Translations under genes and position numbers: made by a program
Part shown: piece by piece, positions 42,174 to 53,684 of the stretch
How positions within the stretch are numbered: position 1 is the first letter of the stretch
Layout of the letters: each line of letters starts with the position of its first letter
DNA from: Saksenaea vasiformis B4078
Lineage: Eukaryota > Mucoromycota > Mucoromycetes > Mucorales > Saksenaeaceae
Direction of reading: 5' to 3'
DNA length: 64,000 bases
NCBI GenBank assembly: GCA_000697055.1
Contig: JNDT01002286.1
Location: forward strand, 1-64,000
Notes under the pieces: generated by a model
What the model was told of the DNA's origin: nothing
The model's database searches: none
What the model saw: the letters and a program-made list of their open reading frames with translations, nothing else

Positions 42174-44384
42174 TCAGTTATGGTTGGTCTTGTCTTCCTT
42201 TACAGTAGATGGTGCTGATTCCTCTTCTTTAGTGTCTTCATAGATGGATTTGGATGGCATAATCACGTTCTTATCATTAAATATCCGACCAAGATTATTG
42301 ATCCACATCTTCCTTCTTTCCATGGCGAAGACAACATTCTCAGATAACGTTGAGCGAGGTGCAGAGGTCGCCTTGCGCTTTTTCGATTTTTGCACCCGCT
42401 AAAAAGAAACAATGTTAGTTGACATGCATCCACTTGGGTAGATACTTTACAAATCGCTTCAAGTAACATTGTTCGATCTGCGAATCTAAATCGTCCAGAA
42501 CTTGACGGTACTGATCGTACTGTAGCTGACAATCGACCACTTTCAATAATCTCTTCTTGCGAAACTCGTTTACTTCCACTTGCTCTTTGAGTTCCCGCCC
42601 AAGTTGTCGTAGTTCTGCGCAAATTTCGTCATCTTCTCTCGCATAATAATCCCCCTAACGAGCCGTTATTATCACATGAAAGAAGAAACAAGTGAAGCTC
42701 ACATCGTCCTCGCCAAACAATCCAGCATACCGTAACTCCCTCTTTAACCTGTCCTCAAATTCTACAATGGTATCTGGTGGTGCAGTGGACAATTCCACAA
42801 TTGTTCTACCCTCAAAATCTTCCGATTCTCTCATAGTTGTATCGTCTATATCTGTCTCAGTTTCACCCTCATCCTCCTCATGGATAGCTTGTTCGGACAC
42901 GTTGATAGCATCTTCCGGGACTAAACTACTCAACAACCTCTCAGCCAACCTTCCACAGCTCAGGTCTTCACTCATTAAATAATCATCGGTCAGAGGAACA
43001 TTAGAACCCAGGTACTTGAGTCGGTCATCCGAATACGATGTGTGATCATACGAATTTTGCCGCGATGTAGAAAGTCGACTGTTAGGGGGCAAGTTACGGT
43101 CTTCCTCTGCCCAGACTTCCTGATAATGCCGACCAAGAGATGGTATTATATAAGGCCTTGTACAATCACCCTTCAAGATTATATACACGAAACAATAGGT
43201 AAGCATGAGAAACGACTTTTTCAATGGACAAGAACAACTGACCTTGCTCATGAGGAATTCCCTATCTTCTTCTGTGAGCGGACGAAAATATGGCTCCATG
43301 GCGCTCCAAAATGTCAACAATGGGACCTGATCCTTGGGCTTGACTCGTACAAAGTCGACGTCGTTGTTGTTATTGTTATTATGGGAAGCCTTTGCTTTTA
43401 CGTTTCCAGGAGATGAATGAGAACTGGCTGATTCTCCATTAGCAAGCTGTTGCTGTCGAGCGTTACTTGAGGATGCTTTTGACGAATTTTTCTTCTTTTT
43501 CAAATAACTAGGCAACTACTGCACTGTCAATATGGTTGGGTCTAAAGAGATAGAAGAAGCTTACCTCGGTAGATTTGGGTGTGTGTTTGGAGTTTCGTGA
43601 AGATGGTGGAGACATACTGCGTGAGATCAACGGTGGCACGCCATCCACTTTCTTCAGTTTAACAATATGATGGGGCGATTCGCTTCGACTGACTAAATCA
43701 ACAGATCCGCTTAAATGAACCATTCGAAATGCAGATACACCCTTACCATTTTTATGTTCGTCATCCCCTGCGTCTACATCCTCACGTCGTCGTCGCCGTC
43801 TTAACGTCTCCAACGCTCTGACAGGTCCCATTAACAAATATCTCTTTTTAAGCCCTTTACACTCACGCTTGTCTATCCATTTGACTTTTAGAAGTGGACG
43901 AATGCAACATATCCATTGAATCATCTATGGATTTGCTGTATAAAACAAGGTTGGTTTCATTTCGTCTTGTTCCTTACTCGTTTCTTGCTTTATGGCCATC
44001 TTCTCAAAGATCGCATTCACATTTTTCCCAGGTGCTTTTTTCTCGGAAGGGCCTAAATATATATCAGTTCAGATCGTAACGTATATCCAAGGGCTCTTCA
44101 AATAAAAGAATAGCGATCAACTTACCGCCTACTTCGCGGATTTTCACATTGCTCTCCAAATGCTCCAAATCTTTCTTTAGGTTCCTCATGCGTGCTTCCG
44201 AATGAGGCAACAGTTGTTCCAAATCTGCTTTTAGTCCAAGTAAATCTTCGGATTCAGGAATGCCTCCCAAAGACGAAGGGACATGGGACGCCGTAGATGA
44301 ATTTCTGAACTGCTTGTAAAGCGCTGCTGTGGAAGGCGATACCGGCGTTGGTGGAATATACTGACGCGTCAACTCAGTGTCCAT
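42174..44384 (-). CDS. NGG1: SAGA/ADA coactivator subunit Ngg1/Ada3
   Basis: Ada3 is a core part of the Gcn5 histone acetyltransferase module of SAGA and ADA in the nucleus. Exons are 44384-44126, 44052-43978, 43924-43867, 43817-43747, 43692-43565, 43515-43243, 43170-42703, 42654-42451 and 42398-42174, giving 586 residues with consistent phases. The N-terminal half has a coiled-coil region (LKADLEQLLPHSEARMRNLK), an Arg run (LRRRRRRED) and polar, Asn/Ser-rich linkers. The Ada3 C-terminal domain reads VPLLTFWSAMEPYFRPLTEE, DREFLMSK-GDCTRPYIIPSL, GRHYQEVWAEED, then ELRYAGLFGEDD and a long helical end (ICAELRQLGRELKEQVEVNE; LSENVVFAMERRKMWINNLG). Exon 3 borders are the least certain: its acceptor AATCCATAG was chosen because other choices hit a stop. 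Confidence 0.9.
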
Positions 44385-45161
44385 TTCGAGAAATATCTTC
44401 TATTATATACTGTGATCGTCGAAGCATAAATCAAGGGAGGTACAGGACACCTGCCTACAAAGTGACCCACATCTAGGCGGAAGCTCGATGAACTGACGTC
44501 AGCAAGAAAATAGCAGATGATTGGGTGCATTATCCACCAACGCAATTCGTGAGATTTCGCAGAATCAGCACGGTCCCTCTGGCCAGCATCGAACAGATCG
44601 CACATCTAGCAAGAAGGCTTGGATGGCAGGTCTCTAAATTTCTTTATCAGTTTGAAAGCAGACAAGAACTAGGTCCTAATAGGGCTTGTGCCCTTTGCCC
44701 AGGATTAGATTGACCACCAGGAAATTCAGCAATGCATTCATCATCACAGGTATAAAAGTGTAAGCAGCTAACCGCTGTCTAAAGAACATGCTGTACTAAA
44801 CGGGAAGCGATCAACCAAGGGCGATCGTTCACGAGAGTTCTCAACTATATACGGTTCCGTCGTCCTAATAAGCCCATCTGGGGGTTTATAAGCTGCTGAA
44901 GTTGAGTGCAAAAAAAATGCCGCCTTAAGAGAAAAGAGCACTGTAGAGAGCTGGTTTGAAAGAGGGAGAAGGAGAGAGAAACGCCTAAAGTGCTTTGAAT
45001 TTTATGCGGCATGAGTTAGAAATACATCGAAATAAATTAGCCTTACGCAACTTGATGACACATCCGATCGAGAACTCTTTAGTTGTCTGCGTATAGATGA
45101 ACGTTAGAACACTATTCAGAAATACACCAAACTCATAAATAGCATTCAAAGGTTTCGATGA
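44385..45161. other. NGG1 upstream region and spacer
   Basis: Promoter region of NGG1; no gene recognised. Confidence 0.45.
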
Positions 45162-45850
45162 ATGCTGAAAGAAGATCCTTCTCATTATGGCACTCATACT
45201 TTCTACCTCCCCCTTGTTTCAGGCTATTCAATAAGCTGGTGTACAAATGAGATAAATAGAATGCAACAATTTAACACTGCAGCCTTAACATGCTGTTTCA
45301 GGCTGAAAGCTGATGTAATAGAAGACAAGAAAAATGCGTTTATCGTATTAAAAGCTGCTGTACCTGAACCCTGCGTCTCGGCTGTGACTAAAAAAAACAG
45401 AAAAAAAAGGTCAGGGTCGGGCCAGGATCGGCTTAGTACTCTATTTGGCTCTCTTCCTTGACTCAGAGTTCATGATAACTTCAATCGTGGCGGTAGGTGC
45501 TAGCCCACTCAGATTGAATTTTATAGAGATTACAACTATGACAAAGGCCGGAATGTTGCTTACTTTTCGCAGATCTTTCGTGAAAAGTTTTGCGCACCTG
45601 AAAGAAAACTTACCAAGAATCGGTGGCAAGGGGAGAGGATCGCTTTCTAGCCGAAAATTTGCTAGGTTCGAACGAGACATAGAGTTATTCTGTCTGCGGA
45701 GAGGAGAGTACTTGCACAACCCAGTAGCACTTCGACGTCTAGGCTTTGAGTTGCGTATTCGGATTGATAGGCAATACATTTAGGATTCACGCATTGCGGA
45801 GTGCCATTTACCTTCACAACTTTCCACACTCTGCTTTTCGTGCTGCGCAC
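45162..45850. other. Overlapping open frames on both strands, possible relic
   Basis: On the plus strand, 45162-45461 contains LKADVIEDKKNAFIVLKAAV after an acceptor-like TGTTTCAG, followed by a Lys/Arg run; 45445-45783 is open for 112 codons. On the minus strand, 45850-45662 reads KSRVWKVVKVNGTPQCVNPK followed by CIAYQSEYATQ, with a CxxxxC pair (CVNPKC) like a zinc-binding site. The minus-strand reading looks more protein-like but stops soon after. It may be a decayed mobile-element gene. No firm call. Confidence 0.25.
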
Positions 45851-47826
45851 AATTTGAATGGGTAAACTACTGTAATTCTCTGCGGCAACTTCTCTTTAAC
45901 TAATATGGGTTAAAAGAAACGGGAACTGGAAGAAACTTTAATATCCTACGTGATTCAGCAACTCGCCCTACATTTATACCAACGACGGATATACCTTCTT
46001 GCAGTTTATTTCTCTGTATCGATAACTTCTGGATCCTTGTGCATATAAATGAGTGTCGTGTTACCAGGGACTACTCACGCTATACTTTTCCCGCTTTTCT
46101 TGCTTCTTGTAAGATCCCGTACAAGACTTCTTCCCTTCACGATAATCAGCATTTATTGTAGTTGTTGTACTGTGCTTCAACGTTTCTGTACTTCTTAATC
46201 GATAAACTGGAGGAGATATTGGATGAAACTCGATATTCGGTGGTTATCTTCGAGGAATCCACAGTCAGTACTTCTCTCCAAAGCTTCCTCATATTATCCA
46301 TTAAGTCGAAATTATCCGTGAATCTTCAATTGAGTTAACGCATCTAGCAGATGTCGGGCTTTTCTGCTTTGTATAGTTTTTCGGTTGAAATTTTTTTGTC
46401 AGTTTTAAGGCAACTTGGCGTTTCCCACATATGGAATTCGCGCTAAGGAGCTAGTTATTTTTGGTTGCTTCAATACTCGCAATGGCGTGCTGTAATTTCT
46501 CATACTCTGTTCCGTATCAGAAGCTAGTCCTATTATCAAAGAGAATGTTTTGGATACGCATGGCGGGGAGACGCATTATGCGAATGCTTTATTGCAATGG
46601 CAACAACAGCAAGTTGCGATGCCAAAGGAAGGAGCTCTCTCGCATTGCAGATGGCAGTTGTTGAAGTACAAATGCTCTTGCTTATCTCGTATAAACCAAT
46701 TTTCTGCAGATCTGCACAAGTCTAGAGATGCTTGATGATTTACAAGCATTTATCTGAGGTTTACGTCAGCGCTATAGTCTTTGTCAAGGTGGTTTCTTTC
46801 CGCCATACCGAACAAAGTTATTTATTCAGAATGTGTAGTGCCATCTCATTCTTCTAGAATTGCCTTTTATGTTTGAGACAATTGCCATATGCACATCTGC
46901 CTTGTATACAACAAAACACTTCTGCAGACCGGTAACCCAAATGATGTTTTAGTAAGGTGATCATTTAACAGGCCTGTTTTACTACTGTTCACCTCGAATT
47001 TCTCTGACAAGCTTCTGCAGTAATCAATCTGACTCTCACCGAAAACTCCTCTCTTAATGTTCTTCTATTCCGATTTAGCCCTCTCGCAATCATTGGCACA
47101 CTGCGTGTGGACGTAATATTGTTCAGTTTCGACGTGCCCTGTGGTGAAATCAAGCTTAGCTGTCCTGGAAAAAGGAACTCGTATTCAGCAGAAACGAGAT
47201 TCTGGAAACGCAGGAAAGTTTACATTTTAGTTTTGTAGTCTAGGAATGCAAGAAACTAGGATGCGGTTGTTGGCGAGTTGACCAAGGGTATAGGGGAACC
47301 GCTCTTTTTAACGCCGACGTATAAACGTAACGCCACGTTTGCGTTCCCTTTTACTGGCGTACTGGCAGATGTATTTTGTTCAGCAGACACTCCAATACGG
47401 AGTTGTTTGAAGTATAGTTTCTTCTCGTTGAAGCTTCAGTAAATTATATCGGTGTTTCTTCAGATGCTTGTGCGGCTGAATCGTAACACCAAGGCAAAGC
47501 CCAGCCCAGCTCACCTATTTTGACCGCTTGTTGCTTTTTTCTCCCTTACGCTACTTAGTTCGATGAGGTTATTACAGTGCCAATGAAAGAAAGAAAGGAG
47601 CGTGAAACATTGATAAGCCGGTTTGGATCTATTGAAAATAAAACAGACTGCCCATCTCTAATAAACCGCTTTTCGTTTGCGGTCAGACTTTTTTAAATTC
47701 CGTACGAATGCGAGGTAGTGTGGGAAATGTTGTACATGATCCGCTCACTTGCTCCTATATGTAACAGAAAAGATATAAATACAGGTATCTAGGGGTACTC
47801 ATGGTATTCTCTTCATACAACTCGCA
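45851..47826. other. Long intergenic spacer
   Basis: About 2 kb without a recognised gene or repeat. A TATA-like GATATAAATA lies at 47770-47779, 48 bp before the next start codon. Confidence 0.5.
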
Positions 47827-48102
47827 ATGGTCCAAATCCATACTCTGGTTCTTGCTTTGGTCGCTTGCTACGTAAGCATTGCTGCTGCTGCTGGCAGTGA
47901 CAATAAGCAAAATCGCGTTAGCTGCTATTGCGGTCATGGTGGCAAAATGATGGGTCATAGCTATTACTGTTGTAACGAGACTAAAGGCGATTGGGACGGC
48001 CAATGTCACTTTTCAAGCACTGACAAGACGAGTACGAAATCTTTCATCGAGTGCTGCGGCCCTAAATTTCCTGGAAAGTGCTGGGATGGGGACGACAACT
48101 AG
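47827..48102 (+). CDS. Small secreted cysteine-rich protein
   Basis: A single-exon 91-residue protein. An N-terminal signal peptide is clear (MVQIHTLVLALVACYVSIAA, likely cleaved after AAAAG). The mature part of about 68 residues has eight cysteines in the order CxC, CC, C, CC, C (SCYCGHGGKMMG; YYCCNE; GQCHF; ECCGPKFPGKCWD), so four disulfides are likely. The arrangement of two vicinal pairs recalls hydrophobin-like or other small secreted fungal proteins, but the spacing does not match any family I can name. A TATA box lies 48 bp upstream and the gene is isolated in a long spacer, both common for regulated secreted proteins. No function is proposed. Confidence 0.75.
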   Translation: MVQIHTLVLALVACYVSIAAAAGSDNKQNRVSCYCGHGGKMMGHSYYCCNETKGDWDGQCHFSSTDKTSTKSFIECCGPKFPGKCWDGDDN

Positions 48103-48799
48103 CTGTATTGTAGTCTTCCTTTTGTACAGAATAAAAACTGTCTTACCTAGCTCGTTTGCAGCTCTAGAAAAGTTGGTTTGAATTCTGAGTATTAAGACAT
48201 TTTTCTATGACATATTGATAGCATGTAAGGGTAGTTATTCCTATTGATCTACAATTACAAGTTCAACCTTTGCGTAGTGATTGTCAAATGCCGGTAGGAA
48301 TTTTTACGTGGCTAGATGAGGATACGAAGGCGTCTTTTGAATACCTAGCACGCGGACGAATCCCCGGTCTGGGCAGGTTCTCAGTGGTCCGAATAATTTC
48401 CAAACTAGGAAAAACTAAATATTTCAACAGGGGGGACACAAGTGCACAGTGCATGAAGGGATTTTGTATCTTTTCATGAACTGCTTGCAATCAATGCCGT
48501 CATGACGACATCCAAATATATCTAGAGAGGTCTTTTTCCTTCCTCCTTAGAAAATGCTCTCATTAAGGTGTAATGTCATGGCGACCAAGGATATATTTAT
48601 CACCGACCTTAAATTAGTGTGTTGCTGAAAATGGGAACAGTTACTATAATACTGAAGGCGTCATATCGCGTACGGTTGAAAGCACGTCATGTGTTTATTA
48701 CTATTGAGGTTTGTATTTCCTTATAACGGCCGCTAACCGTCTATTCGGTTTTACGCATTAAAAATGCACTATTTTTATACTGTTTGGTATCAGTGATCA
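48103..48799. other. Spacer after the secreted-protein gene
   Basis: A poly-A signal AATAAA occurs at 48130. No other gene. Confidence 0.45.
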
Positions 48800-49040
48800 G
48801 ATCTTTTTACGTCATGCCAAAAGGTGTGTGAAAGGTATGGTGTTTTTTTTATCTCAGGCAGAAGGCGTGGTCGGTGGTAAGGTCCTGTCATTTCATGCGA
48901 AGGATGAATCAGTGATCGGATTCTTTTGACTCATAAAAGTGGTGTCTCAGAAACAGGATTCCGTCGTCTCATTCAAAAGACGTGTTGAAGATACGTTCCT
49001 TTTATCTCACACAAAAAGGATGTCTCAGATAACGGAAAGT
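48800..49040 (+). repeat. Second tandem array of the 38-42 bp unit
   Basis: About six diverged units in the same form as the array at 12560-12945 (for example ATTCTTTTGACTCATAAAAG followed by GTGTCTCAGAAACAGG). The last unit (TTTTATCTCACACAAAAAGG, then ATAACGGAAAGTGATGCATA) is nearly identical to the last unit of the first array, which reads the same 20-base end apart from one base. Confidence 0.8.
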
Positions 49041-49960
49041 GATGCATATTTAAAGGATGCGCCTCTTTTTCCTTTTTTCTTTTTGTACATTTTATTCGTC
49101 TTCTTTACAAATCCAACATACGGGAAACTATCTGAGAAACGAAAACACGCGGCCTTTAAGACGATGCAAAGATCGTGTAAACCGTACGAAACACGTGTAT
49201 CTGAGCTTGAATCCAGAAGGTGGTCTTTACGATAACAAGCGTCATGTCTTCGTCAAATACGGAAACGATATATCCAGGCGTCTCCCAAAGGAAGCATCTG
49301 GCAAAAGTGGCACGGAAACACTTTAACGTTACGCTTCTCATGGCATCATCTAATATTAAGATACAATAGGTTTCGATCTGTATGCTTGGGATGTCCCGAA
49401 CTGAACGCATGGTGGCACCAGTCGGTATCAGCCTCGACGACCACAGCAAGTATCTGTGACCGGACGCAAGGCATACACCTGATATCTTGGGGTAATCTTG
49501 GACATGAATCAAAATACAGCAAAGTGGTAAGAAATTAAACAGATCGTATGCTCGGGTCCTGACATTTTACAGTTTATAGACACAAACAAGCAAAACAACT
49601 TTCATACGGCAGTGGGTGGGTGGGCCTTTTTCTTCTTCTCTTCCTCGGTTGCACCCTCCATGGATTTGGTGCGGTGCGGCCGCCCGTACGAGCGGCGGGA
49701 TACCTTCGGGGTAAGCAAGAGATATCAATATATCATTCCATTTACTAACCATGAGATATGTTATACGCCGCTCTAATAAATTTTACGCCCATGGGAGATC
49801 AACTTCATGTAAGTAATGTATGGTTTTTCTGCCATGATTGGTATATTAACTGCGTAGTTTTGTTTTCTCTTCAGCGCAAGATTGGTTCTTTATGGGCGCA
49901 AACTTTATTGTAGAGTAGCGTAAAATGTATTCCAATAAATAGTATGCTACTTGAGTATGT
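49041..49960 (+). repeat. Dispersed repeat, copy 4
   Basis: It follows the tandem array as copy 1 does. The shared 3' half is at 49600-49960: GGTGCGGTGCGGCC, GATACCTTCGGGGTAAG, CATTTACTAACCATGAGA, AATAAATTTTACGCCCATGG, CAGCGCAAGATTGGTTCTTT, GGGCGCAAACTTTATT and AGCGTAAAATGTATTCCAAT. The middle (49080-49590) differs from copy 1. Confidence 0.7.
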
Positions 49961-50261
49961 ATTACGGAACCTGAAAAGTGTATTCCGTTCCCCCTAATTT
50001 GTGTATTTCCAAACACAAATGACAGTACATTGTTAGGCGTGCGACTCAATCACTAAGGTTACACAATTGACATTGTTTGCATTTTCTCATTTATGCGAAG
50101 AGGTTATGGGTCGCAGTATACGTTTTCCACTGAGTAAGGAGGATGCTATTAAATGTATTTACACAGGTTGAACTGAAACAAAGAGGAACATAAAGCACGA
50201 CAGATACAGAAAAGAAAAAGGGATTATGCAAGAACATTACATGGCTATCTATCCAAATCCC
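49961..50261. other. Spacer before the CGR1 3' end
   Basis: 300 bp with no feature recognised. Confidence 0.4.
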
Positions 50262-50789
50262 TTAGACTCTTGCTTTCTTTCTCGCTTCTCTCTTCTTCAA
50301 TCGTTGCAATCTCTTCGCAGACATCTATTTCACACGTCATGGTAAGTCTATCGTCGCCATCATCATTAATCCTCATACCTTTGCTGCAAGCATTTCCATG
50401 CGTTCCTTTTCTTCCTTTATCTTCTTACGTTCCAAACTGATCTGGCGTTTTCTCTATTGATTGGTAAATGAAGAGTTAGGATGCATTCTTTTTCAGTCAG
50501 CTGCGCTACGAACGTCTTTTTCGGCCTGTTTTTCGTCCTTCATTTGTTTCTCAAGAGTCTTTACTGCTTCGAGTCTCTGACGTTCTTGTGAGCGTTGTTC
50601 CCATGTACGGCGAAGGGATTTGGCTTTTTGTGCACGAACGGTAGGTTTCTTTTGGATCTTCCATGATTTACCTATGGCAGAATTTAGAACTTTCCATCAC
50701 TCACTGTCATGCTTCTACCAACCTGAAACACGCTTATTCTGGGTATCTACAACGCCTCCTACGGCCACCTTAACATCGAGAGAGGACAT
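50262..50789 (-). CDS. CGR1: Ribosome biogenesis protein Cgr1
   Basis: Cgr1 is a small, highly basic nucleolar protein needed for processing the rRNA of the 60S subunit. Exons are 50789-50723, 50671-50514, 50453-50379 and 50324-50262, giving 120 residues, the same as yeast Cgr1. It starts MSSLDVKVAVGGVVDTQNKR, then SGKSWKIQKKPTVRAQKAK (the conserved GKxWK motif, formed across intron 1). A long charged helix follows (SLRRTWEQRSQERQRLEAVK; LEKQMKDEKQAEKD; RKRQISLERKKIKEERERME; MLAAKMSAKRLQRLKKREAR). Introns are 50-60 bp; intron 2 has a CCTAAC branch site. The long plus-strand frame at 50620-51054 is its antisense shadow. Confidence 0.9.
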
Positions 50790-51902
50790 TTTTTTTTATG
50801 TAAAAGGAACGACCTGGGGAGAGCAGGTCCGCTTTCAGGCCAACATAACAAAGTCACTGCCGGCTAGATTTTTCGCGCGTGGCTTGTACATGTCTGTTCG
50901 GTCCGGACAATCAATCAGGAGTTTTCAGAGCCAGCCAATAAATTGTTCGATGTACGAGAGATCGTTCTCCCAACAGGTACCTTTCATTCAGATAAGCGCA
51001 ATAATAATATCAGAGCCTTTGCTACCTCGCATTGTGGTCCCGACCCTGATATAATTAGAGGAGGCTGTACTCGCGGGTGACTATATTATCAGCATTGTGA
51101 CAAAGAGTCTAATCAACGCCGCGGAGACGCTCGCGTTGCTAGTCCGACTCCCTTTATGGATGGTACTTGTGTGATTTTCTCTAAATGGATCGTCACGCTA
51201 GCTTAGTCTCTCTGCTATCTGCAAGAGAAGTGGGTGATGATTTCTGGGAGGATTGCCGCGTGTCGGTTCCTTATAAATACCGATATGACTAAACGGTCGG
51301 CCCAACCGGGGCTATGAATGGCTGATCGCTGACGGAAAAAATGAAAAAGGAAACTATCTGAGCGATCATCACACCTTTACTAAAACCTTCTTCGTCCTTT
51401 TGGGTACATGCTTGGACATATTGATATCATACAGTTAAAGAGCCTTTTCATCTCTTCCACTTCATGCGTTTCCATTTCCAAGTAGCCTTGTTGCGCACTA
51501 GGCTGATAAAGGTGATCAATGTGTCAATGTAGAAAGAGCTACTCCCCCTGCGCAAAATTCATTTGGAAGAGCAGATAATGTTAAGCTGGTGTGGAATTCT
51601 TACGACTGTATTGCCAAAAAAAAAAAGTGAGCATAACACGCCTACTAAATATGCTGAATGCGTCAAAAGACTTCGATGTTTCCATGCATGCAGCACAAGG
51701 CTAAGAAAACGGAGATATTGCAGAAACCGCCCTTTGTAGTGTCAATTAAGAAAATAAGTGACATAGCCCCATAGCCCCTCCTCATAATAGACTTGCGGTA
51801 TGTCAAACAGAAATCCCCGAGAAAAATAGATGCTCATCATCGCAAATCAAAAAAAAAAGAAAGAAAGAAAGAAAGAGAGCACAGACGATAGATTTATGTA
51901 AA
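50790..51902. other. Spacer, CGR1 promoter to uL22m 3' end
   Basis: CGR1 upstream region followed by AT-rich sequence. A short (GAAA)n run lies at 51857-51876. No gene. Confidence 0.5.
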
Positions 51903-52874
51903 TTACCAATTGTAGAATGACTTTGCGTTATAGATAGGCTTGTTTTCCACCAGTGGAGTCCAGACCTTCTTCGTATCTTTCCATCCACGGATGTTTCTCT
52001 TGCTTTCCCTTGATGATTCAACTTCACTAGCCTCCTTCAAGATAAATTTCACGTGTGCTTGTTTCTGATGCATAACGCCAAACTGGCCACGACCGTGGAA
52101 CTTGGCGCGCTTGCGACTGAGACCTTTGCCCACCCATGCTTGAGCTGATCACATTATTACATGCATGAGTATAACCTCTCAACAAATGAAGCATCCTGTT
52201 AAGACATACCAACAACCATCTTATCCATGGATTTCTGTTCATGTGCATGTTTCTTCGCAAACGCTAAGTTGTGCATAATCTTCCTGGCAGCACGTTTGGG
52301 AGAGAACTCCAACTGTTTTATAGCTTCTTCAACTGGAAGATTTCGGATTTGGCGAGCAATCATGTTGAGTTTGCGAGTGCTTCCTCGAAAGTTGCCCGAT
52401 GACCAATGGTACTGCAGAGCGATAAATCTACGTAAATAATCCTGGTTATACATAGCTGTATTTGACTTACTTCCTTCTCCACCATCTTTTCACCAGACTC
52501 TAGGACGTCTTTGGCCTCAACTTGAACATTATCAAACAACGATGATGCAGCAACTTCAGGACGGTTGGTTAGGGGGTTGTTTGCGTCCAACCGCGGTGCT
52601 GCAGTGGAGAATCTGTCATGACAAGAAAAAACTTGTTAGAGGCAATTCTGCATTGGTCTTTATCTTTACTCATTTAGGATATTTTACGCACCTAAACGAC
52701 TGCAATGCACGAAATCCCAAGGGCTGCTTGAATGGCTGCAGTGCCTTAAACACCGTCGCTATACAAACCACGATTAACTTAGTCATTTGTCTAAAACAAA
52801 AACCCATTTTCGGGCCACACATGGACATTTCTACGGATTATAACGGAACTAAATGACATACTAAGGGAGGCCAT
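51903..52874 (-). CDS. MRPL22: Mitochondrial ribosomal protein uL22m
   Basis: A protein of the mitochondrial large ribosomal subunit that lines the exit tunnel. Exons are 52874-52862 (13 bp), 52758-52692, 52612-52471, 52411-52210 and 52144-51903, giving 221 residues. The N-terminus MASLTTVFKALQPFKQPLGF followed by RALQSFRFSTAAPR is a typical mitochondrial presequence. The L22 fold includes YHWSSGNFRGSTRKLNMIAR, QIRNLPVEEAIKQLEFSPKR, AARKIMHNLAFAKKHAHEQK, then AQAWVGKGLSRKRAKFHGRG and QFGVMHQKQAHVKFILKE. The acceptor CTCTGCAG at 52412 was preferred over an upstream AG because only it keeps phase before YHWSSGN. An ATG at 52939 in the adjoining sequence starts another basic frame, but it does not lead into exon 2. 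Confidence 0.9.
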
Positions 52875-53013
52875 GGCTTCGTAGAACGGGTTTCTTGTCG
52901 ACGCCTTAATTTGGGAGCGGATTTGTTTGTTGACATTTTACTGTCACAAATCGTGACAGCTGGGGTGGAGTGTCATTTTCGCTGCTGCTGTTTCACACTC
53001 CTGTACCGAATTC
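52875..53013. other. uL22m upstream region
   Basis: Short spacer with the uL22m promoter; no clear motif. Confidence 0.4.
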
Positions 53014-53229
53014 ATGGATTCTGAAAAGCTGTCGGCTAGAAGGTGTACGTTGATGTCGAATAAATACTGCGCTGATAAATGTATCTTTCGCACCAACCAA
53101 AAATGTATTGCCCTGGTTCATTGTGGCAGATTCTCCCAATGACAATGTCGTGTCTGTAAAGCAGACTCTTGGGAGTCATACGTTGTCACACATACAATTC
53201 TAGCCAGTAAAAGGGAAGCGCTCCACTGA
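53014..53229 (+). pseudogene. Broken cysteine-rich zinc-knuckle-like ORF
   Basis: A plus-strand frame from an ATG at 53014 reads MDSEKLSARRCTLMSNKYCA, then DKCIFRTNQKCIALVHCGRF. It meets a TGA at 53140-53142 and continues in the same frame as QCRVCKADSWESYVV to a stop at 53227-53229. Eight cysteines in about 45 residues, with CxxxC and CxxC spacings, suggest a zinc-binding fold. The core NQKCIALVHC and RF recurs in dispersed-repeat copies at 55.8 kb and (reverse) 35.45 kb. The in-frame stop marks it as decayed, or the stop is part of an intron. Function unknown. Confidence 0.45.
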
Positions 53230-53684
53230 ATTCGATTATCTATGATAGGGTAAATTCCTAGTATCAATAGTTCCTCGCCTTACTATAGAATAAAGATACA
53301 GATAACTGGACTGGTGAGCTCCACGGTCTCCACACAATCACTAACTGACATCTCACTTATTCGGAATGCGCAAATTAATGGGATGTGAGATCTTTAGTAT
53401 TTAGTTCATAATTCGATCAAAGTTGAACCTATTATATATCCTTCTATGAACTTCCAATGACAGCTATTCTTGCAGGGAAATACAGCCTATCATTAAAGAA
53501 CATTTGAAGCAACAGGTGTGTAACGTTATCCATAAGAGTTCTTTACGTCTGAGAATAGAAACTCTGTTTGACTTGTCACTTGGAATTCCCAAAATAACCT
53601 GTCCTCTTTAGTATCGTCCCCGAATGCAGCAGCTTAAAACTGCCTTAGTTTGCGCATTAATCAACAATGCAATGCATGGTAAGG
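53230..53684. other. Spacer before repeat copy 5
   Basis: AT-rich; no feature recognised. Confidence 0.4.

Noticed and set aside
42692..42982. 96-codon plus-strand Ser-rich frame
   Set aside because: Antisense of the acidic part of NGG1 exon 7.
50620..51054. 144-codon plus-strand frame
   Set aside because: Its first part is antisense to CGR1 exons 1-2; the rest lacks features.
52921..52939. Alternative uL22m start MSTNKSAPKLRRR
   Set aside because: The frame does not connect to exon 2; the ATG at 52874 with a 13-bp exon gives a proper mitochondrial presequence.
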